A stretch of 10,694 bases of DNA, from positions 1-10,694 of the forward strand of contig CANIAI010000041.1 of NCBI GenBank assembly GCA_947465275.1. The letters run 5' to 3'. The stretch is from Acidobacteriota bacterium (GTDB lineage: Bacteria; Acidobacteriota; Vicinamibacteria; Vicinamibacterales; UBA2999). The notes below the pieces were generated by a model. That model was not told the origin of the DNA. It made no database searches and worked only from the letters and a program-made list of their open reading frames with translations. This document shows, one piece after another, positions 1 to 6,330 of this stretch. Position numbers and translations under genes: made by a program. Numbering within the stretch: position 1 is the stretch's first letter; each line of letters starts with the position of its first letter.

Positions 1-863
1 CGGTGCAGGCCATCTACGACGGCCGGCGCAACGCCCTCGATGACCTCATTGCCGAGATGGTCATCAGCGACGCCGCGAAGGCGAAGGGGGTGCCGGTCGA
101 GCAGTTCGTCAACGACGAGGTGACGAAGCGCGCCGAGCCGGTGACCGACCAGCAGATTGCGGTCTTCTACGGCGAGAACCGCGGACAGATGCAGGGGCGG
201 CCGCTCGAGCAGATGGCGCCGCTCATCCGCCGGTACCTCGAGGACCAGCGGCAGGCCGCGGGCCGCACGGCGCTGATCGCCGACCTGCGCAAGGCCGGAC
301 CGGCGGTGCGCGTGCTGTTCGACGCGCCGCGTCAGGAGGTCGCCGTCGCGCCGTCAGACCCCGCGCTCGGCCCGGCCACCGCGCCGGTGACGCTCGTCGA
401 GTTCTCCGACTTCCAGTGCCCCTTCTGCCAGCGCGTCGAGCCGACGATGCAGGCGATCAAGGCGAAGTACGGCGACAAGGTGCGCATCGTGTGGAAGGAC
501 TTCCCGCTCACGCAGATTCACCCGCAGGCCTTCAAGGCGGCCGAGGCCGGCAACTGCGCGCTCGAGCAGGGAAAGTTCTGGCAGCTGCACGAGAAGCTGT
601 TCGCGAACCAGCAGGCGCTGCAGCCCGAGTTCCTGAAGCGGTACGCGGCGGACGCGGGACTCGACGCCGCGAAGTTCAACGCCTGCCTCGACTCGTCGAA
701 GTACGAGGAGCGGGTGCGCAGCGCGGTGGCGGCGGGCGCGAAGCTCGGGGTCGGCTCGACGCCGACGACCTTCGTCAACGGCCGTATCGTGAGCGGCGCG
801 CAGCCGCTCGAGGTCTTCGCGGCGGTCATCGACGAAGAACTCGCCCGCGCCGTCAGCAAGTAA
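1..863 (+). CDS. DsbA-family thiol:disulfide oxidoreductase with SurA-like N-terminal region (5' partial)
   Basis: The visible 286 residues (numbered from the GTG at position 3) have two parts. Residues 1-105 are helical and charged, with a run around 'LIAEMVISDAAKAKGV' that resembles the SurA/PpiC-type chaperone N-terminal region. Residues 115-286 form a DsbA/BdbD-like thioredoxin domain. The redox motif CPFC is at C139-C142 after 'VEFSDFQ', and the cis-proline loop 'GSTPTTFVNG' puts Pro at 254, so both catalytic elements are present. The family introduces or rearranges disulfides in exported proteins. The signal peptide is not seen because the gene runs off the left edge; the reading frame is already open at base 1, so position 3 is probably not the true start. 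The stop TAA is at 861-863, 15 nt from the end of the converging quinone reductase gene. No terminator hairpin is visible between them. The DsbA assignment is firm; the SurA-like label is a resemblance only. Confidence 0.9.
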   Translation, partial: VQAIYDGRRNALDDLIAEMVISDAAKAKGVPVEQFVNDEVTKRAEPVTDQQIAVFYGENRGQMQGRPLEQMAPLIRRYLEDQRQAAGRTALIADLRKAGPAVRVLFDAPRQEVAVAPSDPALGPATAPVTLVEFSDFQCPFCQRVEPTMQAIKAKYGDKVRIVWKDFPLTQIHPQAFKAAEAGNCALEQGKFWQLHEKLFANQQALQPEFLKRYAADAGLDAAKFNACLDSSKYEERVRSAVAAGAKLGVGSTPTTFVNGRIVSGAQPLEVFAAVIDEELARAVSK

Positions 864-878
864 GCCCAAGGAGCGCCG

Positions 879-1844
879 TCAGGGCACGAGCACGATCTTG
901 CCGTGCGCGCCCGGCTCGAGCACCATGGCGTGCGCGCGCGGCGCCTCCTCGAGTGGGAGCCGGTCGCGGACGACCGGCGTGAGCGTGCCGCTCTCGAGCC
1001 CTGCCACCAGCGCCGCGTGCATCTCGACCATCTCGGCCGGGGTGGTGTTGAACAGCGTCATCCCCAGCAGGTTCACGTCGCGGCCCATGATCTTCCGAGG
1101 GTCGATGTCGGCGCGTCCGCGGTTCCCGATGATGACGATGCGCCCGTAGCGCGCCACCAGGTCGAGGTCGCGATCGAGGTTCACGTTCGCGAGCATCTCG
1201 AGGATGACGTCGGCGCCGCGGCCCCCGGTCAGCTCCAGCAGCCGGTCGGTGTAACCCGCCTCCCGATGGTTGACGACGGCGTGCGCCCCCTGCGCCCGTG
1301 CCAGCGCGACGCCCTCTGGCGTGCCCGCGGTGCCGATCACCCGCAGCCCCGCCGCGCGCGCCATCTGGAGCGCGGCGACACCCACCCCGCCGCTCGCGCC
1401 GTGCACCAGCACCGTCTCGCCCGCCTTCGCCCGCGCGCGGAGGAAGAGCGCCCGCCACGCGGTGGCGTATGGCACCCCGAGCGCCGCCCCCTGTTCGAAC
1501 GACGCGCGGTCCGGCAGCGGCTCCAGATCGGACTCGACGAACAGGCCCGCCTCCGCGTACGCCCCATGGGTGTCGCGCGCGTGTCCGTAGACGCGATCAC
1601 CGATGCGGAAGCGGCTCACGCCCGTGCCGATCGTCTCGACGACCCCGCCGAAGTCCATCCCCGGCGTGTAGGGGAGCGACGGCGTCCGCGCGTAGGTGCC
1701 GGTGCGGATGTAGGCGTCGACCGGGTTGACGCCGGCGGCGTGGATGCGCACGCGGAGCTGCCCCGCGCCGGGTGCGGCGTCCGCCACCTGTTCCACCCGC
1801 ATCACCTCGGGGCCGCCGAAGGCCCGCACCACCACTGCGCGCAT
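879..1844 (-). CDS. NADPH:quinone oxidoreductase, zinc-independent MDR family (zeta-crystallin-like)
   Basis: This is a 321-residue medium-chain dehydrogenase/reductase, the usual length for zeta-crystallin-like quinone reductases. The N-terminal GroES-like domain carries 'GVNPVDAYIRTG' (residues 38-49) and 'PGMDFGGVV' (61-69). The Rossmann domain carries the nucleotide-binding loop 'GASGGVG' (149-155), and the protein ends in 'GKIVLVP'. The cysteine ligands of zinc alcohol dehydrogenases are absent, which supports a zinc-free NADPH-dependent reductase of quinones or alkenals; the substrate cannot be read from sequence. A longer reading to 1889 exists, but the ATG at 1844 is preferred. The family start 'MRAVVV' is there, and AGGAG (complement of 1852-1856) lies 7 nt upstream. 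The gene starts 2 nt after the MATE stop codon, so the two are almost certainly co-transcribed and translationally coupled. Cytoplasmic. Confidence 0.92.
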   Translation of the reverse strand: MRAVVVRAFGGPEVMRVEQVADAAPGAGQLRVRIHAAGVNPVDAYIRTGTYARTPSLPYTPGMDFGGVVETIGTGVSRFRIGDRVYGHARDTHGAYAEAGLFVESDLEPLPDRASFEQGAALGVPYATAWRALFLRARAKAGETVLVHGASGGVGVAALQMARAAGLRVIGTAGTPEGVALARAQGAHAVVNHREAGYTDRLLELTGGRGADVILEMLANVNLDRDLDLVARYGRIVIIGNRGRADIDPRKIMGRDVNLLGMTLFNTTPAEMVEMHAALVAGLESGTLTPVVRDRLPLEEAPRAHAMVLEPGAHGKIVLVP

Positions 1845-1846
1845 GT

Positions 1847-3235
1847 TCAGACTCCTGTGTGCACCAGCCGTCGCGTCCGCAGCGCCCATGTGGCGACCAG
1901 GACGAGTCCGGCGACGATGAGGCCGACCGAGAGGCCGACCCAGAGCCCGGCGACGCCCCAGCCGAGGCGGAAGCAGAGCAGGTACCCGATGGGCAGGCCG
2001 AGCAGCCAGTGCCCGACCAGGTTCACCACCATCGGCGTCATGGTATCGCCGACGCCGCGCAACGCGCCGGTGGCGATCGCCTGCGTCGAGTCGAACAGCT
2101 GGAACGCGGCGGCGATGACGAGCAGCCCCGCGCCGATCTCGAGCACGCGCGGGTCGCTCGTGAAGGCGCGGATCATCGGCGTCGGCCAGAGCGCCATCAC
2201 GATGCCGACCAGCCCCATGAACCCGGCGCCCGTGGCGAGGGCCAGCCAGCCCGCCCGCGCGGCGCGGGGCGCGTCACCCGCGCCGATGGCATGGCCGACA
2301 CGCACCGCCGCGGCCGACGACAGGCCGAGCGGCACCATGAAGATGAAGCTCGCCACGTTGAGCGCGATCTGGTGCGACGCCGACGAGTCCGGGTCGAGGC
2401 GCGCGGCGAGCGCGGTGGCGACCGCGAAGACGCCGACCTCGAGCGTGATCTGACCGGCGGCCGGCAGGCCGAGCACGACGAGCCGGCGCAGCGACGGGAG
2501 ATGCGGGCGCCGGTCGTGTGGAGGTCCGTCCGGCGCCTGGTTCTTCGCCGGCAGCGTGCCGCGCACCACCCACCAGAGCGCTCCCGCGAGGAACACGCGC
2601 GACAGCGTCGTCGCGATCGCGGCGCCGGTGACGCCCAGCGCCGGCATGCCGAGGTGCCCGTAGATGAAGATCCAGTTGACGGTCGCGTTCACCACGTTCG
2701 CCAGCACCAGCACCACGACGATCGGCCGCACGAGGTGGATGCCGAGCAGGTAGCGCCGCAGCGCCGCGTACAGCAGCAGCGCCGGCGTGCCGAGCGCCAC
2801 GACGGCGAGGTACGGACGCGCGTCTGCGAGGATGGCCGGGTGCAGCCCCCAGCGTGGCAGCGTCAGCCAGGCGATCCCGACGAGCCCGAGGACGACGGGC
2901 GAAGAGGCGAGCGCGAGCCAGAGCCCCTGCCGGAGCCAGCGGCGGCAGTCATCCAGGCGGCCGGCGCCGTACGCCTGCGACACCAGCGTGTCGAGGCCGA
3001 GCATCAGCCCCATGCCGAAGATGGCGAACGCGAAGTAGATGCTGCCGCCCGTCCCGGTGGCCGCGATCGCCGACGGACCGACCGGGCCGACCATCAGCGT
3101 GTCGACCAGCCCCATCGCCATCCAGCCGATCTCGGCCACGACGATCGGCCCGGCCACGCGGGCGAGCGCCGCCGCCTCGCCCCGCAGAGACCTCCGGGCC
3201 GGGAAAGTGCCACAATGCGGCTGCGCGGGCGGCAT
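1847..3235 (-). CDS. MATE-family multidrug/metabolite efflux transporter
   Basis: This is an inner-membrane antiporter of the MATE family (NorM/DinF type), which exports cationic drugs or metabolites against Na+ or H+. From the ATG at 3235 the protein has 462 residues, matching the usual 440-470. About twelve hydrophobic segments fall in two homologous halves. The first helix reads 'IVVAEIGWMAMGLVDTLMVG', typical of the family, and the second half carries 'LGLPAAGQITLEVGVFAVAT'. An upstream in-frame ATG at 3292 would add 19 residues, but it overlaps the start codon of the divergent DinB gene and has no Shine-Dalgarno, so 3235 is preferred. That start also lacks a clear Shine-Dalgarno. A weak -10-like GACAAT ends 6 nt before it, which would suit a leaderless message. 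The quinone reductase follows 2 nt downstream; pairing an exporter with a reductase hints at detoxification, which is inference. Substrate unknown. Confidence 0.9.
   Translation of the reverse strand: MPPAQPHCGTFPARRSLRGEAAALARVAGPIVVAEIGWMAMGLVDTLMVGPVGPSAIAATGTGGSIYFAFAIFGMGLMLGLDTLVSQAYGAGRLDDCRRWLRQGLWLALASSPVVLGLVGIAWLTLPRWGLHPAILADARPYLAVVALGTPALLLYAALRRYLLGIHLVRPIVVVLVLANVVNATVNWIFIYGHLGMPALGVTGAAIATTLSRVFLAGALWWVVRGTLPAKNQAPDGPPHDRRPHLPSLRRLVVLGLPAAGQITLEVGVFAVATALAARLDPDSSASHQIALNVASFIFMVPLGLSSAAAVRVGHAIGAGDAPRAARAGWLALATGAGFMGLVGIVMALWPTPMIRAFTSDPRVLEIGAGLLVIAAAFQLFDSTQAIATGALRGVGDTMTPMVVNLVGHWLLGLPIGYLLCFRLGWGVAGLWVGLSVGLIVAGLVLVATWALRTRRLVHTGV
1852..1856 (-). promoter_or_regulatory. 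Shine-Dalgarno of the quinone reductase gene
   Basis: The minus strand reads AGGAG followed by 7 nt and the ATG at 1844. It lies inside the last codons of the MATE gene. It decides the start of the reductase in favour of 1844 over the in-frame ATG at 1889. Confidence 0.8.
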
Positions 3236-3241
3236 CCGTCC

Positions 3242-3247
3242 ATTGTC
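3242..3247 (-). promoter_or_regulatory. Possible -10 box for the MATE gene (leaderless type)
   Basis: The minus strand reads GACAAT (4 of 6 to TATAAT), then 6 nt, then the ATG at 3235. No -35 match is found at 17 nt upstream. On its own this is weak; it gains some weight from the same spacing at the M16 and TetR genes. Confidence 0.25.
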
Positions 3248-3279
3248 GCCGATGGCTGCCGACGCTCCCCGCACGCCCC

Positions 3280-3283
3280 GGAG
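3280..3283 (+). promoter_or_regulatory. Shine-Dalgarno of the DinB-family gene
   Basis: GGAG lies 7 nt before the ATG at 3291. It supports that start over the second ATG at 3297 and over the upstream in-frame ATG at 3039, which lies inside the MATE gene. Confidence 0.6.
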
Positions 3284-3290
3284 CACACCC

Positions 3291-3761
3291 ATGACGATGA
3301 GCCCGTACGATCACCACGTCGGTGAGGCCGACGCGGTGGCCATCCTGCACGAGAACTACGAGGTGCTGCGCCCCCTCGCGCGCGCATGGAACGACGCGAC
3401 GCTCGCGGAGCCGTACGCGCCGGGCAAGTGGACGCACGGCCGCATCCTGGTGCACCTCGCCCAGTGCGAAATCGTCTTCGCCTCGCGACTGCGCTTCGGG
3501 CTGGCGCACGAGGCGTACACGGTGCAGCCGTTCGATCAGGACGCCTGGATGGAGGTGGAGCCGGGCGACGGCCGCCTCGCGCTCGACGCCTACGAGACGC
3601 TGCGGCCGCTCAACCTGGCGCTCTGCCGCGCGCTCACGCCGGCGCAGCGGGCGAAGCGCGTGGTGCACCCGCAGTTCGGTGACATCAACGTCGAGTGGAT
3701 CCTGCGGATGTTCGCGGGCCACGAGCGTCACCACCTGCGCCTGCTGGGCTGGCAGGGGTGA
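3291..3761 (+). CDS. DinB-superfamily (DinB/YfiT-like) putative metal-dependent protein
   Basis: This 156-residue protein has the size and pattern of the DinB/YfiT four-helix bundle. A first helix is followed by 'YAPGKWTHGRILVHLAQCE' (residues 42-60), which matches the family's 'W(S/T)xxxxLxHLxxxE' segment with H55. Near the C-terminus is 'GHERHHLRLL' with H144 and H148. These three histidines are the expected divalent metal ligands of the fold. Known members include bacillithiol S-transferases and mycothiol-dependent enzymes, but most members have no assigned reaction and none can be assigned here. The start ATG at 3291 has GGAG 7 nt upstream. The 3' end overlaps the next gene by GTGA. The start codon sits on a CATG that also holds an ATG on the opposite strand in the MATE frame. 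Cytoplasmic, with no signal peptide. Confidence 0.9.
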   Translation: MTMSPYDHHVGEADAVAILHENYEVLRPLARAWNDATLAEPYAPGKWTHGRILVHLAQCEIVFASRLRFGLAHEAYTVQPFDQDAWMEVEPGDGRLALDAYETLRPLNLALCRALTPAQRAKRVVHPQFGDINVEWILRMFAGHERHHLRLLGWQG

Positions 3762-3988
3762 GCGGGATCCTGCTCGGGCTGTATGCCCTCGGCGTGCTGA
3801 TCGGCGTCGTGTTCACCGACGGCCCGCCGCTCACGCGCGTCGGCCTGGCGCTCGCCTGGCCGCTCGGTCCCCTGGCCTTCGTGGCGACCATCACGTTCCT
3901 GCTCGGCGTCGCCGGCATCGCCTTTCCGCTGTTCGGCGTCGTCCTGATCGCGGTGCTGGGCGGCCTGCTCCGGGTGGCGCTCGGTTGA
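3758..3988 (+). CDS. Small hydrophobic membrane protein, function unknown
   Basis: The frame encodes 76 residues beginning 'MSGILLGLYALGVLIGVVF' with a GTG start whose bases overlap the TGA stop of the DinB gene (GTGA at 3758-3761). This is a classic arrangement for translational coupling. Hydrophobic segments cover about residues 3-19, 26-50 and 54-74, separated by the short polar loop 'TDGPPLTR'. Two or three membrane helices are likely, with almost no soluble part. The frame can be read open further upstream from 3695, but that stretch lies inside DinB coding sequence and reads as low-complexity Pro/Ala. I do not recognise a family. Its stop is 10 nt from the end of the converging ppk1. 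It is probably a real gene because of the overlap and the coherent hydrophobic pattern, although hydrophobic frames can arise by chance in GC-rich DNA. Confidence 0.65.
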   Translation: MSGILLGLYALGVLIGVVFTDGPPLTRVGLALAWPLGPLAFVATITFLLGVAGIAFPLFGVVLIAVLGGLLRVALG

Positions 3989-3998
3989 CGGCGACGGC

Positions 3999-6296
3999 CT
4001 ACGCTTCCGACGCGCGGTGCGCCGACTCGGCGAGCAGGTGCGTCTGCGCGTTGAACGGCGCCGAGGCCGACGCCGGCTTCTCGTAGCGGCCCGTCGCATC
4101 GAGGATCGTCGCGCGGTCGGTGTCGTTCAGGTACGTGTGCAGCACCACGTCGCGCAGGTGCGCGAGCAGCTCGGGGTCGCGCACCGGGGTGAGCGTTTCG
4201 ACGCGGCGATCGAGGTTGCGTTCCATCAGGTCGGCGCTGCCGATGTACAGCTCGTCCTGCCCGCCGTTCTGGAACCAGTAGATGCGCGAGTGCTCGAGGA
4301 AGCGCCCGACGATCGAGCGGACCCGGATGTTGTCGCTCACGCCGGGGATCCCGGGCCGCAGCGAGCAGATGCCCCGCACGATGAGGTCGATCGGCACGCC
4401 CGCCTGCGACGCACGATAGAGCACCCGAATCATCTGGTCGTCGGTGACGGCGTTCAGCTTGAACACCATCCGCGCCGGACGTCCGGCCCGCGCGTGCTCG
4501 CCCTCGCGGGCGATGAGCTCGCCGAGCCGCGCCCGCAGGCGCACCGGCGCCACCAGCAGCGCGCGGTAGTCGCGCTGGTTCGAGTAGCCGGTCAGGTAAT
4601 TGAAGATCTCCGATACGTCCGACACGATCTCGGGGTCGGCCGTGAACAGCCCGATATCGGTGTAGACCTCCGCGGTCGCCGGGTTGTAGTTGCCGGTTCC
4701 GGTGTGGACGTACCGCTGGACGCCGTCCGGTTCCTTGCGCACCACGAGACAGAGCTTCGCGTGCGTCTTGAGGTCGGCGAAGCCGTAGACGACGTGGATC
4801 CCGTGTGACTCGAGCCGCCGCGCCCAGATGATGTTGTTCCGCTCGTCGAAGCGTGCCTTCAGCTCGACGAGCACCGCCACCTGCTTGCCGGCTTCGGCCG
4901 CCGCGATCAGCAGGTCGACCAGCGGAGAGTCGGCCCCGATGCGGTAGAGCGTCATCTTGATGGCGACCACGTGCGGGTCGGTCACCGCCGCGCGGAGGAA
5001 CGCCTCGACCGACTCGAAGCTGTCGTACGGATGGTGCACCAGCTGGTCCTGGTACCGGAGCTGGTCGAAGATCACCTCCGGGTCCTCGTCCTCGCGCCAG
5101 AGCCGCCGCTGCGTGAACGGCGGATGCTTCAGCTCGGGCCGGTGCAGTTCCGCCAGCTCCATCCAGTCGCTGAAACCCAGGCGGTCGGGCGTGCGGAGGA
5201 TCACGTCATCCGACACCTCGAAGTTCTCCGCGAGGATGTTGAGGACCCGCGCCGGCATGCCCGCCTCGACCTGCAGCAGCGCGATGGCGCCCTGCCGGAG
5301 CTGCCGGAGGCTGCGGTTCACCGACTCGAGCAGGTCATCCGCCTCGTCCTGCTGAATCTCGAGGTCGGTGTCGCGCACCACCCGGAACAGGTGGGCACCC
5401 CTGACCTCGGTTCCCGGGAACAGTTCACGGATGTTCGCCCGGATGACGTCCTCGAGGAACACGAACGTCGTACCGGGCACGCCTGTCACGGTCTCGGGCA
5501 GCGACACGAAGCGCGGCAGCACGTCGGGCACCTTCACGCGCGCGAACTTCGTGCGGCCGCCGTGACGCACGACCACCGCGAAGTTCTTGCTCCGGTTCGA
5601 CATGAAGGGGAACGGGTGGCCGGGGTCGAACGCGAGCGGCGTGAGGACGGGGCAGATCTCCCGTGAGAAGTAGCCGGCCAGGTACTCGCGGACGCCCGGC
5701 GACCAGGCCTCCGGCTCGACGAAGGTGATCCCCTCGGCGGCCAGCAGCGGGCGAAGTTCGCTCCAGCAGGCCGACTCCTCGGCCAGCATCGCGCGGGCGC
5801 GCGTCCGCATCGCCTCGAGCTGCTGCTCGGTGTTCCAGCCGTCGGGGGTCAGGTCGTCGATGCCCTCGCGAAGCTTCTTCTGCGTGGTCGACACCCGCAC
5901 CATGAAGAACTCGTCGAGGTTGCTCGCCGTGATCGCCAGGAACTTCACGCGCTCAAGCAGCGGGTGCGCGGTGTCGCGTGCCTGGGAGAGCACGCGTCCA
6001 TTGAACGCGAGCCAGCTCAGCTCACGGTTGATGTAGAGCGCCGGATTCTTGAGGTCGTCCGGGTCGATGCGCGTGTCGACCTGACGAGCCGGCACGCGGG
6101 CGCTGGTGCGGGGACGTCGTCCCCGCGGGCTGTGGGCGTGCCGGGGCCTGGTGCCGCCCCGCTGCAGGCTGGCGTCCGGGGCGGCTGAACCCGCAGGGGC
6201 CGCCGGCGGCTGAGACGGAGCCTGTGCTGAGGCGATTGAAGGATCGCTAGCAGAGCCATGTAACACGACCGGGCCGTCGCCCTGACGGGGTTCCAC
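3999..6296 (-). CDS. ppk1: Polyphosphate kinase 1
   Basis: Ppk1 reversibly transfers the gamma phosphate of ATP onto long-chain polyphosphate. The domain order is complete. The N-terminal Ppk domain starts at about residue 85 ('NPALYINRELSWLAFN'). The middle domain follows, then two PLD-like C-terminal domains. The catalytic histidine that becomes phosphorylated is H531 in 'YVHTGTGNYNP', equivalent to E. coli H435. The second conserved histidine is H669 in 'GRFLEHSRIYW'. The arginine-bearing motifs 'IKMTLYRIG' and 'ELKARFDERNNI' are intact. At 765 residues it is longer than the usual 690-720 because of about 80 extra Pro/Ala/Arg-rich, probably disordered N-terminal residues. The start is GTG at 6296, with AGAGG (complement of 6305-6309) 8 nt upstream, and there is no in-frame ATG before the catalytic core. 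The gene follows the M16 protease gene by 34 nt on the same strand, suggesting one transcript. Cytoplasmic or membrane-associated. Confidence 0.97.
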   Translation of the reverse strand: MEPRQGDGPVVLHGSASDPSIASAQAPSQPPAAPAGSAAPDASLQRGGTRPRHAHSPRGRRPRTSARVPARQVDTRIDPDDLKNPALYINRELSWLAFNGRVLSQARDTAHPLLERVKFLAITASNLDEFFMVRVSTTQKKLREGIDDLTPDGWNTEQQLEAMRTRARAMLAEESACWSELRPLLAAEGITFVEPEAWSPGVREYLAGYFSREICPVLTPLAFDPGHPFPFMSNRSKNFAVVVRHGGRTKFARVKVPDVLPRFVSLPETVTGVPGTTFVFLEDVIRANIRELFPGTEVRGAHLFRVVRDTDLEIQQDEADDLLESVNRSLRQLRQGAIALLQVEAGMPARVLNILAENFEVSDDVILRTPDRLGFSDWMELAELHRPELKHPPFTQRRLWREDEDPEVIFDQLRYQDQLVHHPYDSFESVEAFLRAAVTDPHVVAIKMTLYRIGADSPLVDLLIAAAEAGKQVAVLVELKARFDERNNIIWARRLESHGIHVVYGFADLKTHAKLCLVVRKEPDGVQRYVHTGTGNYNPATAEVYTDIGLFTADPEIVSDVSEIFNYLTGYSNQRDYRALLVAPVRLRARLGELIAREGEHARAGRPARMVFKLNAVTDDQMIRVLYRASQAGVPIDLIVRGICSLRPGIPGVSDNIRVRSIVGRFLEHSRIYWFQNGGQDELYIGSADLMERNLDRRVETLTPVRDPELLAHLRDVVLHTYLNDTDRATILDATGRYEKPASASAPFNAQTHLLAESAHRASEA
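6108..6126. repeat. Perfect GC-rich inverted repeat inside the 5' end of ppk1
   Basis: Arms GCGGGGAC (6108-6115) and GTCCCCGC (6119-6126) are perfect complements around a 3-nt loop. They fall in codons of about residues 57-63, in the low-complexity N-terminal extension. The element would fold strongly in either RNA strand. It has no T-run, so it is not an intrinsic terminator. Function unknown; it may simply follow from Arg/Pro/Gly codons. Confidence 0.5.
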
Positions 6297-6304
6297 GGCA
6301 GGTA

Positions 6305-6309
6305 CCTCT
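6305..6309 (-). promoter_or_regulatory. Shine-Dalgarno of ppk1
   Basis: The minus strand reads AGAGG, then 8 nt, then GTG at 6296. It supports the unusual GTG start and therefore the long N-terminal extension. It lies in the 34-nt gap after the M16 protease gene. Confidence 0.65.
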
Positions 6310-6330
6310 GCAGGAGGGATGCCGTGTGCC

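Noticed and set aside
1845..1889. Upstream ATG (1889) as the start of the quinone reductase
   Set aside because: It would overlap the MATE gene by over 40 nt and add non-family residues. The ATG at 1844 has a strong AGGAG 7 nt upstream and the family's usual first residues.
903..2453. 516-codon open frame on the plus strand opposite the quinone reductase and MATE genes
   Set aside because: It spans two well-supported minus-strand genes and has no family motif; its length is explained by the scarcity of stops in GC-rich DNA.
1772..3325. 517-codon open frame on the plus strand opposite the MATE gene
   Set aside because: The translation is Arg/Asp/His/Glu-rich with no hydrophobic core and mirrors the MATE codons; it is a shadow frame.
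6108..6126. Hairpin as a transcription terminator
   Set aside because: No T-run follows on either strand and it lies inside ppk1 coding sequence.
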